In this document: positions 13,967 through 22,683 of the stretch, piece after piece
Position numbering within the stretch: position 1 is the first letter of the stretch
How the letters are laid out: each line of letters opens with the position of its first letter
Origin: a virus
Length of the DNA stretch: 64,000 nucleotides
IMG/VR virus record: IMGVR_UViG_3300030012_004221
Span: 94,184 to 158,183 of that record
Direction: 5' to 3' (one strand)
Notes under the pieces: generated by a model
The model's database searches: none
What the model was told of the DNA's origin: nothing
Seen by the model: the letters and a program-made list of their open reading frames with translations, nothing else
Position numbers and translations under genes: made by a program

Positions 13967-14992
13967 TTACAACTTCAATTTTTCGAATATATCTTTAACC
14001 CAAAATTCTACATTACGTATCATTCCACCTAACTTATCTTCATTATAGAATGCTACGAATTGTTCAGGAATGTATTGATATTCATTTGTTTCCACAACCT
14101 TAGTTAAGTATTTTTTATCATTATCATCTAACATAGGGTTAGATAAATCCATTATTTTATAATTTTTTTCTAATTCATCTATATGTTGAATAACTCTAGC
14201 ATACACTACATGATCTTTATATTTTTGTTCACAAATATTATAAATGTCATTTAATGTCATTTCACGTTCTGCTAATTCAGGGAATTTTTTTAATAATCCT
14301 TTTTCACCTAATCCTTTAACTCCCTTAACTTTATCTGAATTATCACCTAAAAGTGTTTTATATAAAATAAAATTATGAGGAGGCATATTATACTTTTCTT
14401 TAATCGTTTGATCTGTATAATACTCTTTTTCCATAGGACGATATACAATTACATTTTCATTTACTAATTGTAAAAAATCCTTATCAGAAGATACTATAAA
14501 TACTTTATCTTCTGGTTTAGAAGGTATGATACTACTCATATAAGCTATAATATCATCAGCTTCTACTTTAGGTAAACTAACAGTTTTAACTGGTAGTGTT
14601 TTTAAGTATTGAATTATTCTAACCATTTGGTCTACTTTAGCATCATGCTCTTCTTCTAAATTATCAAAAGCATCCCAATTAGTAATTCGTTGTAAATCTC
14701 TACCTGATTTATACTCAGGGAGCAGATTCTTTCTAGCATTAGCTGAACCTGCTCCATCAAATACAACATAAACATGGGTTGGATCTATTTGTCTTATTAA
14801 TGCACCTAATGATCTAAAAAATCCACCTAACCCTCCAATATGAACCCCGTCAGGATTGACCATATTCATCATTGCAAAATTTCTAAAGAATAGATTTAAT
14901 CCATCAATCATTAAAATTCTTTTACTGTCTACAGTCCCCTGTCCTTGCTCATCGAGATTATCGAGGAGTTGAAGTAATTCTTTATGTTTCAT
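13967..14992 (-). CDS. 5'-3' exonuclease/flap endonuclease, T4 RNase H-like
   Basis: A 341-aa FEN-1-like nuclease corresponding in size and context to T4 Rnh, which removes RNA primers from Okazaki fragments. The acidic metal-binding series is evident: MIDGLNLFFRN, YVVFDGAG, KVEADDIIAYM, VSSDKDFLQL and LLGDNSDKVKGV, the last being the helix-hairpin-helix-associated GD-x-SD motif. The basic segment KNLLPEYKSGR corresponds to the arch. A host-type promoter is found directly upstream, which separates this gene and those after it from the uvsX/gp32 group. Confidence 0.92.
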   Translation of the reverse strand: MKHKELLQLLDNLDEQGQGTVDSKRILMIDGLNLFFRNFAMMNMVNPDGVHIGGLGGFFRSLGALIRQIDPTHVYVVFDGAGSANARKNLLPEYKSGRDLQRITNWDAFDNLEEEHDAKVDQMVRIIQYLKTLPVKTVSLPKVEADDIIAYMSSIIPSKPEDKVFIVSSDKDFLQLVNENVIVYRPMEKEYYTDQTIKEKYNMPPHNFILYKTLLGDNSDKVKGVKGLGEKGLLKKFPELAEREMTLNDIYNICEQKYKDHVVYARVIQHIDELEKNYKIMDLSNPMLDDNDKKYLTKVVETNEYQYIPEQFVAFYNEDKLGGMIRNVEFWVKDIFEKLKL

Positions 14993-15010
14993 AATTAGTT
15001 TTTATGCCCT

Positions 15011-15040
15011 GAATATACGAAAAATATTTCAGGTATCAAA
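15011..15040 (-). promoter_or_regulatory. Bacteroidetes-type promoter before RNase H/gp41/nrdBA
   Basis: Sense TTTG (15040-15037), 19-nt spacer, TATATTC (15017-15011), about 19 nt before the ATG at 14992. It lies in the only sizeable gap (50 bp) of the replication block on this side of uvsX. Confidence 0.6.
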
Positions 15041-15042
15041 AT

Positions 15043-16119
15043 TTATTCCGGTTCTTCTACATGGGAAGTTATGTCAGTATAAGCTTGATCTTCTTCGGCA
15101 ATTATAAAATCACTACCACCTAAAATCTTTTTCCACTCTTCTTTCATTTCTTCTTTATATGCTTTCAATGATTTATCATTGTCCAATATAAAACCATGAG
15201 GGGTCATTACAATTTTACCTCTAGTAGTAACACCATTAATGTGATTTTTATCAACTTGTAAATTTACTCTTTTAGCAAATTCAACCTGCTTACCGTCTTT
15301 AATAGCTTTTATTTTAGAAGTACCAGCTGACATAACATTACCAAATGTTACAACAAATGTAGAATCAAACCACATTGCATAACCTCCTTTATTCATTAAT
15401 TTTGGTTGACCCATTGGAGATTCTGCCTTTAATGTCCAAACTTTATTAATTGCAACAAGAGTATTAGTATATGGGCTACTTTCCTTTCTAGACAATACAA
15501 TACGTTGATTTACGTTATTACCAAATTGAGTAGACATAGCACCAGCATTCCACTCATTATTGTTTTTATTTGATTTAATTGACATTTCACAAGGTACTGA
15601 TCCTATTGAATCCCATAAGAATAATAAATCATAAGGTAAATTACCTTTTTTCTGTTCATCAATCAAATCTAAAATAAATCCAGCTACATCTTCAATTGAA
15701 TTAATACTTTCTCTATCAGTATAAATAAAATTACCTGTGTAATCTAATATTTCACCTGTTTCTTCATCTACAACTTCATTAACTTTTAATCCCATTTGAA
15801 TTGCATGCTCCCAATTCCATTTCATCTCAGTAATTATAAACACAGGAAGAACTTTACGTTTTTGAGCTTCAACAGCTGCTTCAAGTAAAGCAGTAGTTTT
15901 ACCTGTATCTGAATGACCTCTAAGTAAAACAATATGTCCCATTGGTATCCCCGGAACTGATGTTATCTCTTGATAAGCATCAGAAAGTGGGATCCATTCT
16001 TGTTCTTTAAATTTAGCTTTAGAAGTTAAACCTTTTTTATTCTTAAAACTTTCTAAATTAAAATTTGCTTTAATTTCTGAGGAGACTGCCTCCGATAGTG
16101 ATTTTTTCTTTCTTGCCAT
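15043..16119 (-). CDS. uvsX: UvsX, RecA-family recombinase
   Basis: A 358-aa strand-exchange ATPase, close in length to T4 UvsX (391 aa). Walker A is RGHSDTGKT (67-75). The Walker B strand is LLFLWDSIGS, and the loop region SKNKNNNEWNAGAMSTQFG follows. The aspartate in LWDS and the glutamate in FIITEMKWN serve the ATPase. It forms filaments on ssDNA for recombination-dependent replication and repair. It starts 10 bp after the gp32 gene, and the pair share the promoter at 16987. Confidence 0.9.
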   Translation of the reverse strand: MARKKKSLSEAVSSEIKANFNLESFKNKKGLTSKAKFKEQEWIPLSDAYQEITSVPGIPMGHIVLLRGHSDTGKTTALLEAAVEAQKRKVLPVFIITEMKWNWEHAIQMGLKVNEVVDEETGEILDYTGNFIYTDRESINSIEDVAGFILDLIDEQKKGNLPYDLLFLWDSIGSVPCEMSIKSNKNNNEWNAGAMSTQFGNNVNQRIVLSRKESSPYTNTLVAINKVWTLKAESPMGQPKLMNKGGYAMWFDSTFVVTFGNVMSAGTSKIKAIKDGKQVEFAKRVNLQVDKNHINGVTTRGKIVMTPHGFILDNDKSLKAYKEEMKEEWKKILGGSDFIIAEEDQAYTDITSHVEEPE

Positions 16120-16129
16120 ACAATATTAA

Positions 16130-16957
16130 TTAAAACGGTAAATCGTCTTTTTCGTCGTTAAATAGATCATCAAATTGCTGTCCTTTTGACTTAGTTTCTT
16201 TAGTATTTAAAGAATAATTTGATTTCTTTTCATCATTGTCAAATGCAACAGCAGGTTCTGATATAATATCACCTTCTTTTTCTTCACCTTCAGGAGCTAA
16301 CCATTCTTGAAGTGATGCTTTCATTTCATCATAAGAAAGTGCTTTAAATACCTTCATAGGATCTGCTTGTTCATCCAAAAACCTTTGTACTTGTTTTTCA
16401 TCATCTGATAATGGAGATGTTTTTAATGAAGGTCCTACATTTGTTCTATTATAAGGAGTACCTGTTGATTCTGGTCCTACAGTATTCAATTTAATATCTC
16501 TACCTCCAACAATATCAGTGTAATCACCAATTTCATCATCAGCAGCCATATTTAGAAAGTCTTGGTATACTTCTTTACCAAATTGCCATAATTTAACACC
16601 CTCGTCTTCTTGTCCTCTAACTACTACAGGAGCAAAAATTCTTGTTTTTGGGTCTAATTTTTTAGCTAACCTCCAATTTTCTCTATCATTAGTTTGACGT
16701 AATTGTTTAGCAAACTCCATAATAGGATCTTTTTCACCCCAATTAGATGGTGAAGCCATTACTCTTTTACTACCAATTCCATAGTAAAATTTCATTTCTG
16801 TAAACGGAAACTCTTTATTAAATTTATTAGGTACAACTCTTACGACTTGTTTACCTATTGATGGTTTCCAAAATAATTGTTTTTGCTGACCGCCTGAAGA
16901 ATTTTGAGCTTGTTTTTGAAATTCATTAAGGCGCTTTTTGATTGCGTTTAAATCCAT
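16130..16957 (-). CDS. gp32-like single-stranded DNA-binding protein
   Basis: A 275-aa protein in the gp32 position next to uvsX. A basic N-terminus (LNAIKKRLNEFQKQ) for cooperative self-interaction precedes an OB-fold core containing QLFWKPSIGKQVVRVVPN and MKFYYGIGSKRVMASP. The C-terminus is long and acidic and ends KDDLPF, the docking tail for replisome partners. There are no cysteines or histidines anywhere, so the structural zinc of T4 gp32 cannot be present. It protects and organises ssDNA at the fork and helps load UvsX and helicase. It has a host-type promoter in the 60-bp upstream gap. Confidence 0.87.
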   Translation of the reverse strand: MDLNAIKKRLNEFQKQAQNSSGGQQKQLFWKPSIGKQVVRVVPNKFNKEFPFTEMKFYYGIGSKRVMASPSNWGEKDPIMEFAKQLRQTNDRENWRLAKKLDPKTRIFAPVVVRGQEDEGVKLWQFGKEVYQDFLNMAADDEIGDYTDIVGGRDIKLNTVGPESTGTPYNRTNVGPSLKTSPLSDDEKQVQRFLDEQADPMKVFKALSYDEMKASLQEWLAPEGEEKEGDIISEPAVAFDNDEKKSNYSLNTKETKSKGQQFDDLFNDEKDDLPF

Positions 16958-16986
16958 GTTTATAACTTTTAATTTTAATAACTGTT

Positions 16987-17018
16987 TTAATATACAAACC
17001 TATATTTAATATACCAAA
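16987..17018 (-). promoter_or_regulatory. Bacteroidetes-type promoter before gp32/uvsX
   Basis: Sense TTTG (17018-17015), 20-nt spacer, TATATTAA (16994-16987), about 30 nt before the ATG at 16957. It is the cleanest of the six sites. Confidence 0.65.
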
Positions 17019-17492
17019 CTAAAGTTCAATAATCTTAAATATTTTTGTTTTCAATTGCTTTAACTCATCATGTTGAGTTAGGAGAATTGTATTCCTATAA
17101 TGTTGCCAATCAATTGGGAATTTAGTATCAACTACACCCCCATTTAATCTTTTAATTAATTCATTTAAAGCATTAATTGTATATAGAGTATTGGTGTCTT
17201 TTTTTCTATGAACCATTATAGTATTAGAAGGTAGACCCTCAGTGTTACCTTGTTCTATATTGTAAGTACAAACATACTCATCATTGCTTTTTATATGTAA
17301 TACGAACACTTTTTTATAAAGGATAGAGTAATTACTAGTAATTTTTTCTAATAGTTCTTCCAGTCCCTCAAGTGTTGTGAACGTACAAAATAGTTTATTA
17401 TTCAAATCTACAAAGTTTAAGTTATTCAACTCCTGAAAGTCGTCTACAGTATACATATTGTAGGATTTATTTGAAATTGTAAGTGTCTCCAT
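17019..17492 (-). CDS. Hypothetical protein between polymerase and gp32, 157 aa
   Basis: Starts at the ATG at 17492, overlapping the last 26 nt of the polymerase-like gene, so it is translationally coupled to it. The product is a soluble alpha/beta-looking protein with LNNKLFCTFTTLEGLEELLEK near the N-terminus and a hydrophobic/basic C-terminus ending KTIFKIIEL-like (KIFKIIEL). The short hydrophobic C-terminal tail recalls clamp-binding tails of late-transcription factors gp33 and gp55, but nothing else supports that. Position suggests a replication accessory protein. I do not recognise a family. Confidence 0.65.
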   Translation of the reverse strand: METLTISNKSYNMYTVDDFQELNNLNFVDLNNKLFCTFTTLEGLEELLEKITSNYSILYKKVFVLHIKSNDEYVCTYNIEQGNTEGLPSNTIMVHRKKDTNTLYTINALNELIKRLNGGVVDTKFPIDWQHYRNTILLTQHDELKQLKTKIFKIIEL

Positions 17493-18726
17493 AATTAATT
17501 TTTACTTGTAAGTTGTTATTTTTAAAGATATTTTCTATTTCAGTTAATATCTCTTTATCTTCTTTACTAAAATCAAAAAGAAAACTATCATAGGTGTAAA
17601 GTACTAACTTTGTTCGCCTATTTTTTAACAACTTTAGTATGTCCCATAATATACAAACGTTGTATGATGTCTCCAAGTTTTGTAGTAAATAATTTAATAA
17701 TTTTTGGGGTTTCATATCCTCTAAATTATCTTCTATAAATTGATAACCCGAAATAGGACATTCAATCCAACCATTTTCTTGATAAGCTTCCCACAACTCA
17801 TCAGTATATACTTGAACTTTTTTAAAAAATTCCAGATCTTTATATTGATCAAAAACTCCTCCGTATAGTTGTTTGAATGTTAATTCTTTTGCTTTTTGAT
17901 AATCAACTCCATACATTTCCGCAAAGGCCATATGAACATCTTGATCACCAAAGTCATAGCCAACCAACTTAGATAAAAGAGTAGGATGGTAAGCACCAAT
18001 ATCGAACTCAATAAAAGTATTATTACGAGGGATAAAACACTCTCTTGATCCGTTGTCTTTGTTAAGTGCGGCATAATTTACTCCTCTAAATTTATTACTT
18101 GGTCTTCCTGTAAGTGTTTTAAAGTTGTATTGCGTGTAGGTGAATTCTCCATTGATAGGGTGAAAGTACGATTCGAATTTTTCTCTATCAACTCGTATTC
18201 CACTTCGCTCCAAGGCGTTGAATACCACTGTAGTTTTTGTGTTGTTGAATTCATTGATTGGCTCATATATTTTATCTTTTAAATCATTATACAATTTTTC
18301 ACAATACTCATAGTGTTTAACTATTGGTATTATTTTATTTATATCTTCTTTATCACCCATTTTATTATAAAAGTAAGAATGGGTTTGGGTATATTCGCGT
18401 ATATACGTATGAAAATTTAATGTTATGTCATAGAGAGTTTTTAATGGAAAATAATGTAAGAATTCCTTTTTATCGCGCACATATAGTTTATCATATTTGT
18501 CTAATACGTGTTTTACGTTGTTTAAATCAATAGACAATGTTTCCCCATGTGATACGGGGATAATAAATCCTTTAGTAGCTAATAACGGTCTAAGGTAAAT
18601 TGCACAAACTTCATTTTTTGTAGGATGAATACGATTGTTATATGGAATTACTTCCACAAACGCTTCTTTATAACCCATTTTATAAAACCCTTTTAATTGA
18701 GAGTCAGATTCAACTAACCAAAACAT
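17467..18726 (-). CDS. Divergent short family A DNA polymerase
   Basis: A 419-aa protein with the Pol I plan in reduced form. Residues about 20-70 look like a decayed 3'-5' exonuclease start (AFVEVIPYN, then GFIIPVSH), in which the catalytic D-x-E is V-E-V. The polymerase part has TGRPSNKFRGVNYAA (206-220), motif A EFDIGAYHP with D242, and the O-helix AKELTFKQLYGG with K280, F284 and Y288. LLNYLLQNLET carries N345 and Q349, and motif C is YTYDSFLFD with D380. Both catalytic aspartates and the dNTP-binding Lys are kept, but the steric-gate Glu of motif A is His and the HDE of motif C is YDS. T4 relatives use a family B enzyme, so this is unexpected. Thumb and exonuclease domains are much shortened. 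Confidence 0.8.
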   Translation of the reverse strand: MFWLVESDSQLKGFYKMGYKEAFVEVIPYNNRIHPTKNEVCAIYLRPLLATKGFIIPVSHGETLSIDLNNVKHVLDKYDKLYVRDKKEFLHYFPLKTLYDITLNFHTYIREYTQTHSYFYNKMGDKEDINKIIPIVKHYEYCEKLYNDLKDKIYEPINEFNNTKTTVVFNALERSGIRVDREKFESYFHPINGEFTYTQYNFKTLTGRPSNKFRGVNYAALNKDNGSRECFIPRNNTFIEFDIGAYHPTLLSKLVGYDFGDQDVHMAFAEMYGVDYQKAKELTFKQLYGGVFDQYKDLEFFKKVQVYTDELWEAYQENGWIECPISGYQFIEDNLEDMKPQKLLNYLLQNLETSYNVCILWDILKLLKNRRTKLVLYTYDSFLFDFSKEDKEILTEIENIFKNNNLQVKINYGDTYNFK

Positions 18727-18740
18727 AACTTTATTTTTGG

Positions 18741-18772
18741 ATAATGTATGAAAATAGATTAGTTAAACCAAA
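18741..18772 (-). promoter_or_regulatory. Bacteroidetes-type promoter before the polymerase-like gene
   Basis: Sense TTTG (18772-18769), 20-nt spacer, TACATTAT (18748-18741), 15 nt before the ATG at 18726. It marks the boundary between the tail module and the replication module. Confidence 0.55.
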
Positions 18773-19435
18773 CTATTCAGTAGGTAAATAAAATTTTGTA
18801 AAATTAAATTTTAAAAAACTACCAAACCCTTGTCTCCCCATTCTTCTTTCTTGTATTAGAACTATATTATTGTTAGTATTTTTTACTTCTTCTTCAATAC
18901 CTGTTATAGTCCATTGAATTTTAAAACATTGATAAAGTTCCCATAAATACTCTTTATCTTGTTTTTTAAGTTTATCATATACTTCTTTATTTAATTCTAT
19001 GTAAATATCTTGATTTACCTTTATTGCAAAATATCTTGTAAATTGTCCTAATTCATAATCGTCTAAACTAGGTGTTGGATATGATTGTACTGGGAGTAAT
19101 TTTCTTGTTGATTGTAATAAATTAATACCTTGTAATTTAGCATAATCTACAACCATACTTTCATCATATCCTGGAGTGTCAATTTCATCAAATATTGTTG
19201 GAAAATCTCCATATGCTATTTGATTTTGAACCTGTTCAGGTTTATATGTTACACCAACATTTTCTACTTCTACTAATTCTACATTAGGTAAGTCATTAGG
19301 AGTTTTACCAGTAAAATATTTGCCTTCAAAAGTCTTATAGTAATATCCCCTATAAAACTCTTGAGTTTCTTTTACCATTAGTTTATTATCACTAGTGTAT
19401 TGGTTGGTTAATATTCTATTCTTTGGTATATACAT
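18773..19435 (-). CDS. Conserved virion or baseplate-associated protein, 220 aa
   Basis: The last gene of the tail module, starting two bases after the hub protein. Its N-terminus MYIPKNRILTNQYTSDN and the following FYRGYYYKTFEGKYFTGKTPND give a beta-rich opening, followed by a helical C-terminal half. There is no signal peptide or enzyme motif. Tight linkage with the baseplate hub suggests a structural or assembly role at the tail tip. I have an impression of similar proteins in T4-like phages of marine bacteria but no named family. Confidence 0.7.
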   Translation of the reverse strand: MYIPKNRILTNQYTSDNKLMVKETQEFYRGYYYKTFEGKYFTGKTPNDLPNVELVEVENVGVTYKPEQVQNQIAYGDFPTIFDEIDTPGYDESMVVDYAKLQGINLLQSTRKLLPVQSYPTPSLDDYELGQFTRYFAIKVNQDIYIELNKEVYDKLKKQDKEYLWELYQCFKIQWTITGIEEEVKNTNNNIVLIQERRMGRQGFGSFLKFNFTKFYLPTE

Positions 19436-19436
19436 T

Positions 19437-22358
19437 TTATGCTGTTTCTGGGGCTCTAAATATTAAAATATCCCAATTATTACTTTTTCTTCCTTTATAA
19501 ACCATATCAGTGTTATAATTAGTCTGTGTTGAAGTTGACCATCCTGATGAGTTAATATTTCCTACATAAATTTGGGCATGTCCATATACATAATGTGAGT
19601 TACTTCCTGCTGTTGGTTTATCATTAGCATAATAAACTACTACATCACCATAACCCCAAGTTGTAGTAGCTACTGTATCTATACATTCTTTACGTGTTAT
19701 ACCAGTAGATATTGATTTTACATAACCTAACTTTGTTAAATTATTATAAAATTCATTATTTTGATTAGCATTACCCCCAGCTGCTAATTTACTTCCTATA
19801 TCAGCTTGTTCATTAGATAAAAATTTAGTATATGCTCTTGCTAAATTATAAGTCCATTGAGCACACATACCACTAACAGCTCCATCCCTTTGAAATACTG
19901 CATTGTAAGCATTTTGCATAGCATTAAATCTTTCAATTGCTTCTGGGTTTAAAGACTCTGGTGGTTCTGATACTGATCTTGGTGGTAATGGTTTTGATGA
20001 ACCAGCTGAGTAATTTTGTTGTGTTACTACTGATTTTTGTTGTGCTGGTCTTTTTGGAGAACCTAATGATTTATTTGCTGGAACTGATAAGGTTTCTAAT
20101 TTAGTCATCCATTCAGTAGCATTAATACTTTGATTTACTGAAGTTACTTGTAAATCAACACTATCTCCTTGGTATGAAGGTGGTAAAATATCTTCAGTTA
20201 TTAAAAACTTTTGAAATAATTTAATACCAGATATACCATCCATATCTAAACTTAAATTAAATGGTAAAAAGAATGGTGATGCTAATTGAGCTGCTTCTTC
20301 TGCTGTAGCATCTGTTAATATACCTAATAATAAGTCAGCATGTGTAGCATTATGTGATACTAATGATGCACAATTTTCATTTACAAAATTTAAATTTGAA
20401 TATATTCCTTCAAATAAAGTAATTCCATCTCCTATAATATGATTTTCAAAATTTTCTTTAGCCTGATCCTGTGGAGATTTTTCTTCTCCTCCTGTTTCTT
20501 TATTTGATGGGGATGAAACCTTTTCAGGTATAATTCTATCTTTTAATCCAGCATTATAATTTGAAAAAGCTGTTGCATTTCCTGATACTTGATTTGAATT
20601 AGCTTGAGCTCCTATTGAGATCATAGTAGCAAAATCATTAGATAAATCAGCTGTTAAATTAATATTTTTAATAAAACTACCATCAACTCCTGGTTTAACT
20701 CCAAACACATTAAATCTTGTAAATTCTCCATTAGGTGGAGGGTTTGTAAATCTTTGAGGTATATCTTCTATAAATCTTATTTTTAAACCATCATCTGATA
20801 GCCTACAGGTTAATTTATTAACCCCACCTAAAGCTTCAATTATACCTTTATTTAAACTTTGTAAATAATCAATTAATTTAATATTACCATCATCATCTGT
20901 AGTCATAGAATTTAAAGTTCCTCCTATATAATTAATATTTACCATTAAATTAGATAATCTTGCTAAATAAATATTATTTTTATATGAATAACTAGTTTGT
21001 TTTAATACGTCATTTAAAGGATAACTAGGTATTTCTATAGATGGTGATGCTGCATTTGAATAAGGTATTAAACATATTCTAGGATCACCTGAAAATTGTC
21101 CTGGAAAAGTTAATATTACATTATCATCATCATTTAAATTTTCTAAATCCATATCAAATGAGACAACTGGGGTTTTTGTTGTAGGTGTGTATAATAATAA
21201 TTTAGATTGAATAAAGGCCATTAATGCCCCATATTTCATATAAACTTGAGGAGTAACATTATCTTCATCATCTGTTGCTTCTACAGGAACTGATAAAAGT
21301 GCTCCTTCATAATTAGGGGATAATTTTTTTCCTGTTGCATCTACTAAAGCATTTATACCATAATCTAAAAGTGATGGTTCTTCAGCTTTTGATTGTTGTG
21401 CTAATTCATATATGTTAAATAATTCTTTATCTAATATTGTCTTATCTTTATTAGCAATTAATGGAGGTTGTTCATTTTCTTCTTCTTCTTCTTCACCTTC
21501 ACTTGTTTTATCTTTATTAGGATCCGTTATATTAACTTTTAAAGACTCTATAACATCACCTACTGATGTTAATTCAAGTTGACAATCATAACTACCATCT
21601 GGGTTGAATTGCCAGTTAAATTTAGTTATTTTACCATATATAGCATCATAATTTCCGTCATGTGATTCTCTTTCAGCATTAATTTTTTCGTATAATTCGT
21701 ATTGACTAACTCCCCCATTAAGTAAAGCACTCATAGGTCCAGTATAAAATTGATTCATTGATACTAGATTACCATCATTACTAAGATATTGACTCCAACC
21801 AAATTCTAATAATAATGTGTAACCAGGTCTTAAATATAATACATCAAGTAATTGGAATTGGGCTTTTGAAAAACATCTAACATTAATTACAGTTTTACTT
21901 AAAGCACCATTATTATAATAAGTTACATTAGCATCAGTTAAACCCGGCATAGGTACATATCCTCTCTCTGCTACACCTCCCCATCCATAAGCTCCACTAA
22001 ATAAATTTGATGGATCATTTAAACCTGCTTGTAAACCAGAAAATTCTGAGTTATTTGTAGCCGACACAACACCACCCTGTAGTATAAAATTTTTAGCTAG
22101 TTTATCACCAGATATTAGTTCTGATGGAACCCCAGCATTTATTAATTTTTTTAATACTGAGTTTTCTAAGTCAGCACCACCTGTTCCTTTATTTGTTAAA
22201 TTAACTGAACTTGCTAGTCTTAAAAATGGGGTTTTTGCATTGTAAAACCTAAGGAATTTTTCATCAATGTTACTATTTTGTCCTAATGCTGCTTGTCTTG
22301 TATTTATTTGATTTTTTACAAAAGTATCAAATGGTAATCCTAAAAAATTATTAGCCAT
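19437..22358 (-). CDS. Baseplate hub protein with C-terminal CHAP-like hydrolase
   Basis: A 973-aa protein. The long N-terminal part (about 1-770) is a beta-rich structural protein with a strongly acidic linker near 290 and the segment YLRPGYTLLLEFGWSQYL typical of phage hub proteins. A low-complexity Pro/Ser linker (about 775-815) leads to a C-terminal domain. That domain has C832 (MCAQWTYNLA), the GDVVVYY strand (904-910) and H927 (YGHAQIYVG), the Cys-His pair and order of CHAP/NlpC-like peptidoglycan amidases. It would digest the cell wall during tail penetration, doing the job of T4 gp5 lysozyme with an unrelated fold. It precedes the 220-aa gene and follows gp53 by 4 bp. Confidence 0.75.
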   Translation of the reverse strand: MANNFLGLPFDTFVKNQINTRQAALGQNSNIDEKFLRFYNAKTPFLRLASSVNLTNKGTGGADLENSVLKKLINAGVPSELISGDKLAKNFILQGGVVSATNNSEFSGLQAGLNDPSNLFSGAYGWGGVAERGYVPMPGLTDANVTYYNNGALSKTVINVRCFSKAQFQLLDVLYLRPGYTLLLEFGWSQYLSNDGNLVSMNQFYTGPMSALLNGGVSQYELYEKINAERESHDGNYDAIYGKITKFNWQFNPDGSYDCQLELTSVGDVIESLKVNITDPNKDKTSEGEEEEEENEQPPLIANKDKTILDKELFNIYELAQQSKAEEPSLLDYGINALVDATGKKLSPNYEGALLSVPVEATDDEDNVTPQVYMKYGALMAFIQSKLLLYTPTTKTPVVSFDMDLENLNDDDNVILTFPGQFSGDPRICLIPYSNAASPSIEIPSYPLNDVLKQTSYSYKNNIYLARLSNLMVNINYIGGTLNSMTTDDDGNIKLIDYLQSLNKGIIEALGGVNKLTCRLSDDGLKIRFIEDIPQRFTNPPPNGEFTRFNVFGVKPGVDGSFIKNINLTADLSNDFATMISIGAQANSNQVSGNATAFSNYNAGLKDRIIPEKVSSPSNKETGGEEKSPQDQAKENFENHIIGDGITLFEGIYSNLNFVNENCASLVSHNATHADLLLGILTDATAEEAAQLASPFFLPFNLSLDMDGISGIKLFQKFLITEDILPPSYQGDSVDLQVTSVNQSINATEWMTKLETLSVPANKSLGSPKRPAQQKSVVTQQNYSAGSSKPLPPRSVSEPPESLNPEAIERFNAMQNAYNAVFQRDGAVSGMCAQWTYNLARAYTKFLSNEQADIGSKLAAGGNANQNNEFYNNLTKLGYVKSISTGITRKECIDTVATTTWGYGDVVVYYANDKPTAGSNSHYVYGHAQIYVGNINSSGWSTSTQTNYNTDMVYKGRKSNNWDILIFRAPETA

Positions 22359-22362
22359 AACA

Positions 22363-22683
22363 TTACTGATTTAATAAATTATAACTGTCTACAATTGCTT
22401 GTACATTAACTGGGATTCTAATTTGTGAACCTTCTGTTATAAATAAAGAACCCATATTTACAATATTTGGATTAGCTATTGCAATTATCCAATATAATGT
22501 AACATCTTTGTAAAATTGATTTGCTAATAAATCTAATCTATCTCCAAACTCAGTTTCAACCCAAATATCATTTTCATTTGCTGGAACTTCTGGGTATGTT
22601 ACCCCCGTATAATACTCTGTATTTAAAGTACCTACAAATTCATTTTTATTTCTTAATATTTTTATATTAGCGTATCTATTCAT
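22363..22683 (-). CDS. gp53-like baseplate wedge protein with LysM-like domain
   Basis: A 106-aa protein. The region DRLDLLANQFYKDVTLYWIIAIAN, split by residue 65, resembles the LysM/tail protein X fold that positions gp53 between wedges of the T4 baseplate. The end SLFITEGSQIRIPV is the typical closing strand of these proteins. It overlaps the upstream 715-aa gene by one base (22683), indicating coupled translation. Function would be joining neighbouring baseplate wedges. Confidence 0.78.
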   Translation of the reverse strand: MNRYANIKILRNKNEFVGTLNTEYYTGVTYPEVPANENDIWVETEFGDRLDLLANQFYKDVTLYWIIAIANPNIVNMGSLFITEGSQIRIPVNVQAIVDSYNLLNQ

